Of a stretch of 64,000 nt of DNA, positions 35,793 through 47,614 are shown one piece after another (positions within the stretch are counted from its first letter, which is position 1; each line of letters opens with the position of its first letter). The stretch lies in assembly GCA_000827325.1 (NCBI GenBank), contig KN832884.1, positions 470,953-534,952 of the forward strand. Direction: 5' to 3'. The notes under the pieces are model-generated. The model was not told the origin of the DNA. It searched no databases and saw only the letters and a program-made list of their open reading frames with translations. The DNA comes from Oidiodendron maius Zn. Lineage: Eukaryota; Ascomycota; Leotiomycetes; Myxotrichaceae. Both the position numbers and the translations under genes were made by a program.

Positions 35793-36351
35793 CTATTGAG
35801 ATCCGAGAAACAATTGATTAGACGATAAAGCTATTGTTTTAATTGATAGAGAGGGGGTCGAAGTTTCTTTAAATGCCCTACCCTGGGGAGATTGTAGTGT
35901 GTGCTACAACCTTAATCGACAAGCCCGAAGGTCAGCATCGGATTTAAGCCCCCGGGCAATTTCCATTTCGAGTAACAGCTGTCGCCGTGTGGAATTATGT
36001 TGGTGGATTCGTAACTAAATTATTATCGTGTAGTAGGAAAGAAAGGTTGATTGTGTATAATATTTATTTCCTCTCTTTAATCTTTGAATTACCTACTCTT
36101 GATATGGAACACTATCATGGGATCTGATGCTCTAATTACCCCGTCTTATCTTGATTCTTCGTACCGGCGAGCCAAGGGATACCATGACGCGTCGTAGGCC
36201 CAAGCTCAATTCTCACATGACATGACTGGAATCTACATAACTAGTCAAGTTCGCTAAAGCTTCATGAACTGCATTCTTGGGCCTACATTAAGTCTACACC
36301 ACAGACTCTTTGAGCTAAATTCCATCAATGCTACATATCCATACCAAACGC
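35793..36351. other. Upstream region of cupin gene
   Basis: Probably holds the missing first exon of the cupin gene and its promoter. Nothing else seen. Confidence 0.4.
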
Positions 36352-36867
36352 TCAATCTCTTTCAATCTGGACCGCAAAGCAACCCCTCTTTGCATTATGC
36401 ACATGGATATACTCGACATTCTTGTCTGTCAGTAGCTCCTTCGCCTTCTTATCGAGACCCACTCCTTGCAACACATCCGCATCGATCATCATATGCTCCT
36501 TATCGTATGCCCTGACTGAAAGTAGACGCCTTTTTTGCTGATCCGGTATTTCAGAATCAGAATATGGCTCACACTCAGTGGTGTGAACGAAAATAGGGCC
36601 CGCTCCTTGGTAAGGGCTTGATTTGGCAGCAGGATCAAAGGGGTTGTATGAGACGAGATACATCGTCTCCCCTATAAGACCATCCTTGAGGCAGCGACGA
36701 CAAGGGAAAGAGTGAAGTTCATCCACCACATATGTTGGGAGTGAGGCGGGATTAGGTAGGTTGACTGGTTGGGGAAGAGGGACAAGTTTCAGTCTTAGCT
36801 CTGCTGTCTACAATTATGTCAGATTGTGGGTGAGAGTATGTTCGAAATAGTCTGTGAACAATACCAT
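36352..36867 (-). CDS. DUF1203 family protein with ATG-only first exon
   Basis: 152 residues from exons 36867-36865 and 36807-36352. The only coding content of exon 1 is the start codon; a 57-nt intron (GTATTG..TTGTAG) follows and exon 2 opens TAELRLKLVPLP. Without splicing, the ATG frame stops within the intron, and exon 2 has no early in-frame ATG. The DUF1203 hallmarks are FPCRRCLK, ETMYLVSYNPF, GAGPIFVHTTECEPY, and the closing IHVHNAKRGCFAVQIER. The family is of unknown function, widespread in bacteria and fungi, with Cys/His residues that could bind metal. It lies upstream of, and in the same orientation as, the cupin gene. Cytosolic, no membrane segments. Confidence 0.82.
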
Positions 36868-38350
36868 TTTGACTTTTTGTTTGTAATGTCCTCGTAGAAC
36901 AAAATTCTGGCCTAGAATTATTCTTCGGATAAGTAGGGTAGGAAATAAAGATTATATAGTATTCATTTAGAGAAACCGCTGCTTTCAGTGAGTCACAATA
37001 GAATTAACAGCCTCTAAATTGCCGTCTCATCTCTTGAATTGAGATATCATTGCTTTTGAATTGACCTATTATTCTCATTATATCTGCTTAGGCTATGCTG
37101 CTTCGGCCTTGCTATTGGCTACTTCAATCACAAGTCCGATACCCTTACAAATGTCGGTACAGAATTGGCCTATGGATGTCAATTTTGAAGAAAAGAGCTA
37201 CGACCTGTACTTTGATGAGAATGGCCAAAGCGACAAGTTCCACATTAGCTAGCTAATATGCCTTGAGTGGTGTAGCGAGTCGTTATTCTAGCCAGTCCGG
37301 CTAACAGTTTGCATAACAACCCGAAACTATAAGGCTTACCTGAGTGTGAAACTAAGCTATAAAAGCTATCCCAACTATTTATTCCGACATGCAACAGAAT
37401 TATGTAGACATTTACAATCTTACTACCAATCTAGGAACGAACCTCCCAATAGCGGGAGAAGGCTTGGCAGAATGCGAAGCGCAACAAAATCTCTGTAATA
37501 AAAATGCATAATAACCAAGGCTCTGTCCAAATGACTGAATCTGCGATTTCAACCCAAAAAATTTTCAACTTTGATTCCCCCCGCCCGCGGACGGTATCAA
37601 CCCTTCTTTGCCGATCTTTTGTTGCAAGTCGCAGTCATTCATGGCTTTACGCCACAAGCCTCTTTGGACGTCCCCATGACGTAGGTGAACCTCCCGCCCT
37701 CGCACGGGATGAAGTTTTGTTGCACGTCGCAATACTTGACGTAAACTATTGCATGAAAGCTTCATTCTGGATCTAGACGTGTGTCCGGTGACTTGCATCC
37801 CAATTTATTCTGCATTACGTACTGTGTGGAGGAATAAAAGTACGTACAGTCCCTCCGCAACGCCGAACAGAAAAACTATATTATTGCTAGGGACCCGGTG
37901 ACGCACAGAATTGGTTCCCGGTAGCTTAATAATGCTCTGAGCGGAATATATAGGATTAATAATATAGCGTCTTTGTGCTTCCTGGCGATGTGGGAATCCA
38001 TCATGGCCAAAAAGGGAAGTACCGACGATGTCACGATCCTCCGCGGTCATGCATGCAAACGCTGCAAAGCATACATTCCAACAAAAATCTATCCCTTAAA
38101 AGGCAATTTATGGACAAGACAATCGAGATGCAAGCTGTATAACGAAACCTTTCGTTATTATTAATTCTTATAATTTATTATAATTCTAGAGATCTATGTG
38201 CGATGACAATTGTCGTCGTACCCCTGCCTGTTGATAACGGAGATTTTAAACGCCGACATACCCGGGTGGGGCCATGACATAATCGTAGTATTGACCTTCT
38301 TAAAGCTTCACTTGCTCCATTCTTCGAGACAACTCCAGCGCCCAGCAGCG
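36868..38350. other. 1.5-kb spacer with a diverged direct repeat
   Basis: No gene supported. Short open frames at 37061-37252 and 37504-37776 lack motifs. A short A/T-rich run lies near 38150-38190. Confidence 0.45.
37617..37731 (+). repeat. Imperfect 17-bp direct repeat, 98 bp apart
   Basis: Copies at 37617-37633 and 37715-37731 share TTTTGTTGCA-GTCGCA-type sequence with one mismatch. The meaning is unknown; it may be a relic of a local duplication. Confidence 0.5.
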
Positions 38351-39439
38351 ATGGACTCTGATTCCATCGCCTGGGATCCGGGCGAGAGGCTGGAGAAGGA
38401 CACAATGATTCCTCCAGCCCCTCTCCCAGCATCATTACAAGAAGTTCATACTCGTCCGGAGAAAATGGAGGATTGCGACGCTCCTTCCGCAGATCCCGAG
38501 AAAGAAGAACATTCCTCCCACTTCTCAAACCCTTTTCCCAAAAGGCACAATACTATACCCTCTGAGCCCTCCTCCAAATATACCTCACCTCGCCTCCCGC
38601 CACCCCTCTCCTTTGATCCCTGGACTAAGAAAGCCTCTATCGCAATCGCAATCCTCGGCATATTCTTCTTCGACCTCATTCTCCCTTGTCTCATATACTA
38701 TCTCCTTGAGACCCTCACTGATCTTGACGAAGCCGACGTTCTCGGAATCGCCTGCGCATCCCTCGGCCTCGGGGAGCTCCTTGAGCTCCCTTTACGCGGG
38801 TATCATCTCGTGCGAAACCGCGAGTCCTATGCTCCACTGGGGCAGACCGCAAAATGGGGATTCGATTTCTTCTTCTGGTGGTACGCTCTGGCGACCATCG
38901 TGGGTATCGTGCCATATGTGATGGCGACGGATCTGGATTATGCAATTGGGTGGCTGTTCCTCATGTCCCCTGGTTTGATTGTCGGGTTCGCAGTGCTCAC
39001 TGCGGGAGTGTCGGCAATACCGTTCAGGTTGCCGGTGAGGGTGAGCTCGGATGCGAAGGGGGAGAGATGTAAGCCTTTTGTGTATTATGTCATTGAGGAT
39101 TTTATTGCAGTGGATGCGCATCAGAAGAGGAGCTTTAGAGAGGAGTTGAGGGTGAGGTATACCTCGTCGAGGGGGTTCAGAGGTATGATTTGGGAGGTGA
39201 ATATGTGGTGGACAATTGGTGGAGTGTTGTTTATTGGGGGACTGGCAGGAATTACTTGGGGTGTGTCGTTCCCTGTTGCATATGGAGTGTCTTTGGGTTG
39301 GTTATTTGTGTGGATGGGAATATGGTCATGGGTGACGCTCTGGTGGGTCAAGCGGTCGCTGCGGATGGAGCGGGAGTGGTTTTTGCAGTCTGCAGCGAGT
39401 GCTGAGGGCATAAGTGGTCAGCCGAGCATGATGGTATGA
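38351..39439 (+). CDS. Multi-pass integral membrane protein, unknown function
   Basis: 362 residues, single exon, start at the ATG 38351. A polar Pro/Ser-rich N-terminus of about 95 residues precedes roughly six membrane helices: AIAILGIFFFDLILPCLIYY, the FDFFFWWYALATIVGIVPYV region, WLFLMSPGLIVGFAVL, and two or three after WWTIGGVLFIGGLAGITWG. A hydrophilic loop with EDFIAVDAHQKRSFREELR lies between helices 4 and 5. This looks like the fungal membrane-protein group in which that loop is conserved, but I cannot name a function. It is monocistronic. Codon use looks ordinary. Confidence 0.82.
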   Translation: MDSDSIAWDPGERLEKDTMIPPAPLPASLQEVHTRPEKMEDCDAPSADPEKEEHSSHFSNPFPKRHNTIPSEPSSKYTSPRLPPPLSFDPWTKKASIAIAILGIFFFDLILPCLIYYLLETLTDLDEADVLGIACASLGLGELLELPLRGYHLVRNRESYAPLGQTAKWGFDFFFWWYALATIVGIVPYVMATDLDYAIGWLFLMSPGLIVGFAVLTAGVSAIPFRLPVRVSSDAKGERCKPFVYYVIEDFIAVDAHQKRSFREELRVRYTSSRGFRGMIWEVNMWWTIGGVLFIGGLAGITWGVSFPVAYGVSLGWLFVWMGIWSWVTLWWVKRSLRMEREWFLQSAASAEGISGQPSMMV

Positions 39440-39886
39440 TACTTACCTAAAGTTATTGAGATGATGGGGCGCATTGTCTTGAACTATAGAGGGATTTCTC
39501 TTATATCCACCTCTCAATAGAATGCAAGTGCATTCTTCAAAACGAGGGTATGTTCCCTGGTCGATATGAATCTGCATTTATTAGACGCACAGGAGTTGGG
39601 TGACTGGAAACTTAGATACCTTTTGTTTTCTTTGATACTGGGCATTTTATACAGAGCAGAGGGTTAGTCATTGGGTGCATAATTAGACAGACCGGAGCTC
39701 CACGACAAGATACCCAAATATATACAGACTAAGTACAGCAACTTACAAATCATCTTTATACTCGTTTAGATTAAGATTTATTCGCATGTTTTCTCTAATG
39801 TAAATCCCAACGCCAAAAGCTCAACGTCTACGAGTTTGTCCGTATCAATACATTCCCGTCACTCACCTACTCCAATTATTCCATCC
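39440..39886. other. Intergenic between convergent genes
   Basis: 3' UTR space; nothing recognised. Confidence 0.5.
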
Positions 39887-40974
<1,088 letters not shown>

Positions 40975-41766
40975 CCTCCACCTTTACCTTTACCTTTACC
41001 TTTACCTCTCCTTCTATTTCCCTTGTCCTTTTGTGGTACCGAGGATGCGGGTCGCAATGTTCTGGTGCAACAGTCTCTCGTATAATTATTTTCGGGCGGT
41101 TTCACGATCTGCTGACGAGACTAAGGGTGGGGCCTAGATTTTGCCACTGGGGAAGAGAAAGAAGGAACGAGGATGGACGGGGAGCGAAAAGGGATGGATA
41201 TTGAGATGTAGTAAGTGGACGTGCTTGTTTGGCGACATGCTGGCTACAATTTTTCCCTATATTATATTTTTGGTACCATTTTTACACTTTTTATTCTTCC
41301 TTTCCTCGGTCCTTGCATCGCCCCGCCAGGGGTTCTCAGCTGATTACGCCCTGCACCCCGTGGAATTTTATACTCTCACATCCGTCTCTACAGCTCCTCC
41401 TTTCTTCTCAACCTAGATTTCCACCAACACCTTCGTTTCATCCTAATATTTGTTCCTTGACCTTTTGGCATTGTTGGTCGCCAACGGCTGGTGCTGAACT
41501 GCCAAAGCCTCTCCTTAAAGTCTCAATTGTTGTTCTTCACCACTCGCTCGCGACCACATTCACCTGCATCCCCCATACTCTCGCCATCCCCACTCTGCGA
41601 ACCCTACTACGACCATTCCAACAAACCGTTGGTTCGAGATCTTCACTCCAAGATCCTCTTTGTGCGCAACCCCCGACGCTGATCGTCGCCCTCCTCCTCC
41701 GGCACTCCCGCATGTAACTTCGACCTCTTCCTCTTCTCTCTTCTGTACGGCATCTCCACATCAGAC
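40975..41766. promoter_or_regulatory. Divergent promoter of PLP-protein and MscS genes
   Basis: Pyrimidine-rich on the plus strand, particularly after 41260, as in many fungal 5' UTRs. Four tandem CCTTTA units lie at 40981-41004, just upstream of the PLP-protein start. No coding frame of quality; those at 41141-41717 are low-complexity pyrimidine translations. Confidence 0.45.
40981..41004 (+). repeat. (CCTTTA)4 microsatellite
   Basis: Four exact hexamer copies, 7 bp outside the start codon of the minus-strand PLP-homeostasis gene. Confidence 0.9.
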
Positions 41767-44672
41767 ATGTCCCTCCGCTCCCCTAGAGCAAGCGGATTCC
41801 ACCAACTCCCCCTCGACCACACTCGCTACGACGATATGAACTACGAGACAGATATTCCACTCACGAACGTGCGGACGGCGGGCTCGTCTACTGGCGGGCG
41901 TAGGCAAGGCGACACCATCGCGCAGACCATGTCCCAGGCGCCCCTGACCGAGGAGAAGAGCGGGCTCTTCAAGCGCGGACCTGCTGGACGGCGGAAGACA
42001 AAGGGGATTGAGAGAAAGGGCACCAATGGGGAGGAGATGCACGTCAACTCCCTCGGCCGCATCTACCACAAGATCATCAACTTCTCAGTCGTAACGCGGT
42101 ATCTCGTTTACGTGCTACCAATTGCCTCCCTCATCGCGGCCCCCATCGTTATCTATGCCATTCTGAAACCCGACGCAGAGTTCGCTAATACGGGCGTTCG
42201 GGTGTACCTCTTCTGGACCTGGATCGAGATCGTCTGGCTCTCGCTCTGGGTCTCGAAGCTGGTTGCCAAGACCGTCCCTTTTCTATTCATGTTTTTATGC
42301 GGCGTTGTGAGCTCCGGCACGAGAAAATATGCCCAGATCCTGAAAGCGGTCGAGATACCACTGAGCCTAGTTGGCTGGGCCGTGACCGGCCTGGTTACCT
42401 TCACTGCGCTCACGGCCTCCCATCTCAACTTCGACACCCAACCTGGCTGGATCGGTGTTATGAAGAAGCTCCTCGCTCCGGCGCTGATCGCTGCCCTTAT
42501 CTATTTGGGAGAACAATTAGTCATTCAGCTGATCAGCGTGAATTACCATAGGCGATCATTCCATGGCCGGATCAAGGACTCGAAACACGCCGTGCACCTT
42601 ATAGGACTGCTTTTTGAAGCTTCTAGGACGCTGTTCCCTATGTACTGCCCGGAGTTCGAAGAAGAGGATTATGTGATTAATGATAGTATCGAAGCCATCG
42701 TGGCCAAGAATGTGGGACATCATATGGGACATCATAAATCCGGGTCTCTAAACCCCGTGAGGCTCATCGGCAACGTGGGACGCATGGGAGATAAAGTGAC
42801 GTCTGTCTTTGGGAACATTGCTTCCGAGATCACCGGGAAGCACGTCTTCAATCCCAATTCCGCCCACTCGGTCGTCGTGGAAGCGCTGGAGAAGACAAGA
42901 TCGTCTGAAGCACTGGCCAAACGATTGTGGATGTCATTTGTGGTTGAGGGGAAGGAGGCGCTGTATCCCGATGATATCAGAGAGGTGCTCGGCCCGGCGA
43001 ACAGCGAGGAGGCCGATGAGGCCTTTGTTGCTCTTGACACGGATGGGAATGGGGATATCAGTTTGGACGAGATGATTATGAAGGTCATCGAAATTGGAAG
43101 GGAGAGAAAGGCAATCGCGTCAAGCATGCGGGATCTGGGACAGGCCATTGGAGTCTTGGACCAGATTCTGACTGTTATCTTGTTTGTCATTATAGTCTTC
43201 ATCTTCGGTAAACCATACTTTTTCTTGGCCGCGCAAGATGTTTATTTCATTACTGACTATTCTCAGTTGCCTTCCAGAACACGAACTTCGTCACGACCCT
43301 CGCAACTGCAGGTACAACCTTGCTCTCTCTCTCCTTCGTCTTTGCTGTCACTGCGCAAGAATTCCTGGGATCTTGCATCTTCCTCTTCGTGAAGCACCCG
43401 TACGACGTTGGCGACCGCGTCGACATCACCGGGTCCTCCACGGCACAGAGCTTGGTAGTCGAGCAAATCTCCCTGCTCTACACCATCTTCAAGCGGATCG
43501 ACAATATGAAACTCGTGCAGGTCCCTAACATCGTGCTCAATTCTCTCTGGATTGAGAACGTGACTCGCTCCATAGCCATGATGGAACAGCTAGACATGTA
43601 CGTCTCTTTCGACACCTCTCTTGAGGACATCGAACTGCTACGCTCAGAGATGGAGGCCTTCGTCCGACACCCGGACAACGCGCGCGACTTCCACCCAGAC
43701 ATGGTCCTCGAGGCAACGGGCATCGGCAATATGGACAAGCTGCAACTTAAGATCGAGATCCGGCACAAGTCCAACTGGCACAACGAGACGGTACGCGCGG
43801 CACGTAGATCGAAGTTCATGTGCGCCCTTGTCCTCGCCCTTCGTAAGATCCCAATCTATGCCCCTGGCGGAGGCACTGAGACGCTCGGCGGGCCTAATAA
43901 CCCTGGATACTCCGTCTCGGTACCAGATGCCTGGGCCGCAGAAGCTCGAGAGAAGGCCTCGACAGCCAAAGAAGCTAAACGCCTTGTCCCTACAACCGCC
44001 CGAGCCCCCTCAATGCGCAGTAACAAGTATGACAGCACTCTTGGTCCCGTCCCAGAAGAAACTGCGGCCTCCGCACTCAACGCTCGCCGCCCGACGTTCG
44101 ATGCAGGGTACGACACTCTTATGCGCACGACATCTGCAAACTCCCGTTCCGATGATATCTCGCGGGACGATTCCCCCGGCCCGAAACGCTCAATGGACAC
44201 TTCCGACCCTTCGCTCATGACACGCAAGAGCACTCGCGGGAGGCGCAAACGTGGAGACATAGTGCCTACGCGTGCTGCCCCCCCAGCTGGCCCAGGACCG
44301 GCCTTCTCCCTAACGCAACCGAGTCCGCAACCGAGTCCCCGCCCAAGCCAACAGCAGGAGTATATGAGCCCTAGGGTAGGCGATGAGGAAGCGGAGGTAG
44401 GGATACATGAGTTGAGTGGACGCGGAAGGGAGGAGTTGGATTATGAGACGTATCGCGCCCAGCATGCGATGGGTGCCAGTCAGGGCCAGGCATTTGTGAG
44501 GTATCCGGGACAGGACGAGCAGATGCAGAGGGAGGAGCAGCAGTTGATGCCGACTGGGGGTGCGAGTGTTGCAGGAAGCCCGGTGACGCCGACGCAGAGA
44601 GAACAGACGAGACTACAGAGACTAAGTCTCGGGTTGGGGAATATGGAAGATCAGGAGGAGGGGTTTCTGTGA
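41767..44672 (+). CDS. MscS-type mechanosensitive channel with EF-hand
   Basis: 948 residues, exons 41767-43207 and 43267-44672 (59-nt intron). Belongs to the eukaryotic MscS group typified by fission-yeast Msy1/Msy2, which sit in ER or plasma membrane and release ions and regulate Ca2+ under hypo-osmotic shock. A polar N-terminus is followed by about four membrane helices from residue 110 onwards (YLVYVLPIASLIAAPIVIY and others). An EF-hand loop DTDGNGDISLDE lies near 424-435, with all Ca2+ ligands. Further membrane helices lead into the pore and MscS beta domain (CIFLFVKHPYDVGDRVDI). The last 250 residues are disordered, Pro/Ser/Gln-rich. The frame is intact and the usual order is kept. Confidence 0.93.
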
Positions 44673-45240
44673 GGTCGAAATTAAGGTGAGATTGTACGAT
44701 GGAGTGGAAATTTAGGTTGGGTTGCATTAGATTGGGACACATTTAAGGTATATTGTATAGCGCATTAGATGGATGGCAGCTGATACCAAGCTTCGATGGT
44801 GGCCTCGAAGCTGACTGCTATACTGGGTGGATACTTCGGGGATATTTCTGTTTAGACTGAGAGATCATGTCCCTATACTTGGGATAAATTGGGTTGAGAA
44901 TGGTGCAAAAGGCAGACGGACCTAGAGGTACGTGTGTGTATAGATGAGAAGTAAACATGACGGACATGGATAATGTATCGGTGCACGAATGGATATGCAG
45001 GAAAATACGAAAGCAAATGCAGTTGTATTCTCAGAGGCTATTAGTTAGGTACCACGTTGGATGGTGAACCCTGAACATCCCCGCATGGCCAAAGTGTCAC
45101 TTGCACTGGCAGGGTCGGAGTACAAGACAAAGTACCGGACTCAAGCGTAAAAGTATAAAGGTCCGAAGAGGACCATTGGTCGATAGTGACAGCTCGGTAA
45201 GTGTTGTACGGAGGGTGGTGTGTTTGACTGTATATACCCT
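44673..45240. other. Intergenic
   Basis: 3' region of the MscS gene; nothing else recognised. Confidence 0.5.
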
Positions 45241-45443
45241 TCATCGCAAGATCTTATGCATCTCACAATCAACGCAGCGAGGATGGTCACATTGGCAGCA
45301 GGTTTCAACGGAGAACTTGCCTCTTGTGACATTGACACTATGTACCAGGTTAGCTAAGCAACTAATGCGCCGGTGCGCCACGCCACCTGGTGCACGTCTC
45401 CACTTACACATAACCAGATCCAGATCACTTTCTTCGACGGCAT
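45241..45443 (-). pseudogene. Small zinc-ribbon-like gene, frame doubtful
   Basis: A relative of the gene at 15695. Exon 1 (45443-45408) encodes MPSKKVIWIWLC and ends at GTAAGT; a 70-nt intron ends ACATAG, and exon 2 (45337-45241) carries FSVETCCQCDHPRC and VDCEMHKILR then TGA. WIWLC, the CCQC/CVDC pairs and the EMHKILR end parallel WVWIC, CPNC/CIDC and DVHKLSR in the first copy. Exon 2 is 97 nt, one base more than phase 0 needs, so either one extra base has disrupted it, or a less usual splice is used (a GTGGCG donor upstream of the same acceptor would restore frame). Function unknown; a predicted zinc-binding microprotein. Confidence 0.5.
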
Positions 45444-46927
45444 TCCCTACTCGAAGTAAGTTATTGTTCTGACTTCCTAGACATAAATAAGAGTATGCGG
45501 AACTGTCAAAACTTATATTGCCAATATAACAAATTTACAAAACTCCAGGATTAAACCCAGTAAACTGGATCTAATCCTTTAGAAAATCCCCTCGGGGTAG
45601 GATTTTTAAAGCCTGTCGTGTCCACCACTGGAGTGCACGCTTCACTCATTGCCTTTGTTTTCCCGGCCGGTCCGGGGGTTGTTGTTTGCTTGCATGTTTG
45701 TTGTGACTTTCTCTTTATTTTTGAATATATACATGCAACCGTAGGGAGGGGGGGCTCGCTTATAAGCGAGCGAAATTAGGGGATGGCATTGTGTATTTAA
45801 TTTCTTTAGGCATATTGGAGATTTTATAGGTTTGGTATAAGGCTCAATTTCCAACTGAGGGGTTCTGGAGAGCACTTTACCATGGTGGGATAGGTGCTGG
45901 ACAATAAGGCAAGATCAAGGGCGCGGTCTACGATTGTTTGGCCGCCCGACTCAACCAACTTCGAGCCTCTGCGACTGAAACGATCTCTCTCCTCGACTAT
46001 TATACCCTCGATTCCTCCGCTCGCTCCTTCCCCAAGACCTAGCCTTGATATCCGATTTTGGCCCAGGGTAGCAGGTTAATAAACAGTTGTAAACTGGAGA
46101 GAGCTCGCTCATGAGCCAGAGGTGAAGATATACCTGCTTTTGTGATCGATGTCATGGATTGGAAAGGGTTCCTAAATAGTGTATAATTGAGTAAGGTATT
46201 GAGATTGATCATTCATGAAGAGATAAAAAGGAATCGGGTGTGGCCTCATGTTGCATACTGACCTGTACGAAGGGTTGGAACAATTTTTCGCATCTATCCC
46301 ACATAAGGACCCTTGTAACACCCCACCAAATTGCCCCTCTTTCCGCTTTTGTAACCCGACGTCACCAGAATTCAGAGCAAAACCCCCGAACAAAGCTATC
46401 TTGGTCCCACAACCTGGGAGCAAAGTAGAATATATGCAATTTAATAGGCAAAGCAAAAATCTTAAATAAGGCAGCTGTGAAATTAAATAAAAATTGGATC
46501 CTACGCGATTTAGCAAGGAAATAATCATCGTACTTGAATTCGAGCATCAGTTAGGTCACGCTTCTCAAGCAGTGATTTCTCCTGTAAGCTAATCTTTAGT
46601 TCTCAGTTAAAGATTGCTTTATATCGGGGATTGAGAAACCGACAACTATAGGGAGACTTCCATATCACATGTCCAATTTAGAATCACAATTTAATATGTA
46701 AGTCGAGTCATTCAACTGAGTTTGAAGAATATAAGCTCCAAAGGTGGTTGAATTATATATCTCACAAACTATGAACCATTTACCTAATGGCAATTATCCA
46801 TCCAACAGCAAAAAAGAGTGATTGTATCTCACGAAACATGGGGTATATCCTAATGCTCTTTAGTCCCTCGTGTACCATAGTTTATTCCCCCTCTCCATTC
46901 TAAACCCATGGGCGTTTGTGCCTCCGC
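45444..46927. other. 1.5-kb AT-rich spacer
   Basis: No gene supported. Short frames at 46172-46547 on both strands have no motif. A stem-like CCCCTCGGGG lies near 45588-45597. Confidence 0.45.
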
Positions 46928-47614
46928 CTAATTACTAACGAAGTAATTACTTGCAATCAACGGCCCCAGTTTTGCCTCCTTCTCGAATGCCGCATAGTCG
47001 TACCGTATGCGCTTGAAGTGGGTCATGGGCTGTCCACCCGGCATAAACTTCATTGCGTCGAAGTCCTCGGGCTGCTCGTAGAGGAGAAACACGTAGCGGT
47101 GTGGAGCGCTAGGAGGAGGAGGGCCTGGTGGGATGTATGATGCGATGGGGGGTGTTGTGCTAGCGGAGAGGACGGTTGTGCCGTCTGCGGCTTTGGTGGG
47201 GGCGAGACCCGGTTGGACCCCTGGGAGGAATAGTGTCAGTTCCGCGCTGGGGCGGGGCTGTGAGGATGTAGACAAGATGGTGGTGTATAAAAAATGGTAT
47301 TGGATACGTACAGTGAAGGATTGGACCCAAGAAGGGGAAGGAAGGGAAAGGCGCGTCGAGATCGATGTTCACACCGATGTAAGTGCCAGAGGGAACATCG
47401 AAGCTGAGTTCGGGTGTGTCTCTAGCCTCTGTAGCACAATAGAATAAGCATGAATTCAAAGGTACAGAAAGATTGATAGAAGGATAGAAGACTTACCAGC
47501 TTTAGGGATGTGTTCTCCTCGAGTGATCGTCTTCGCCCCAAGTTTAACGCCCAGAAGCTTGGACTCGTCCTTGCTCAGCTCGATGGCGGCCTCGATGCTC
47601 TTGATGTCAGGCAT
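46928..47614 (-). CDS. Phosphatidylethanolamine-binding protein (PEBP) family
   Basis: 175 residues, exons 47614-47497, 47428-47312 and 47220-46928; introns 68 and 91 nt. PEBP fold, related to yeast Tfs1, a carboxypeptidase Y inhibitor and Ras-pathway modulator. The ligand-pocket motif is DLDAP (DPDAP in most), followed by LGPILHW; the second motif is GPPPPSAPHRYVFLLYEQ. The end (HFKRIRYDYAAFEKEAKLGP) matches the closing helix. Length and exon joins are usual. No signal peptide, so intracellular. A Pro/Ala-rich stretch between motif one and two is longer than in the yeast protein. Confidence 0.92.

Noticed and set aside
40981-41004. CCTTTA repeats as an internal telomere-like tract
   Set aside because: Fungal telomere repeats are usually TTAGGG; this unit does not match and is only four copies.
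41141-41717. Overlapping frames in the MscS 5' region
   Set aside because: Translations of pyrimidine-rich 5' UTR, rich in Phe/Leu/Ser/Pro; no motif.
45549-45570. CAGTAAACTGGATC word resembling the MITE end
   Set aside because: Only about ten bases fit and no matching inverted end was found nearby.
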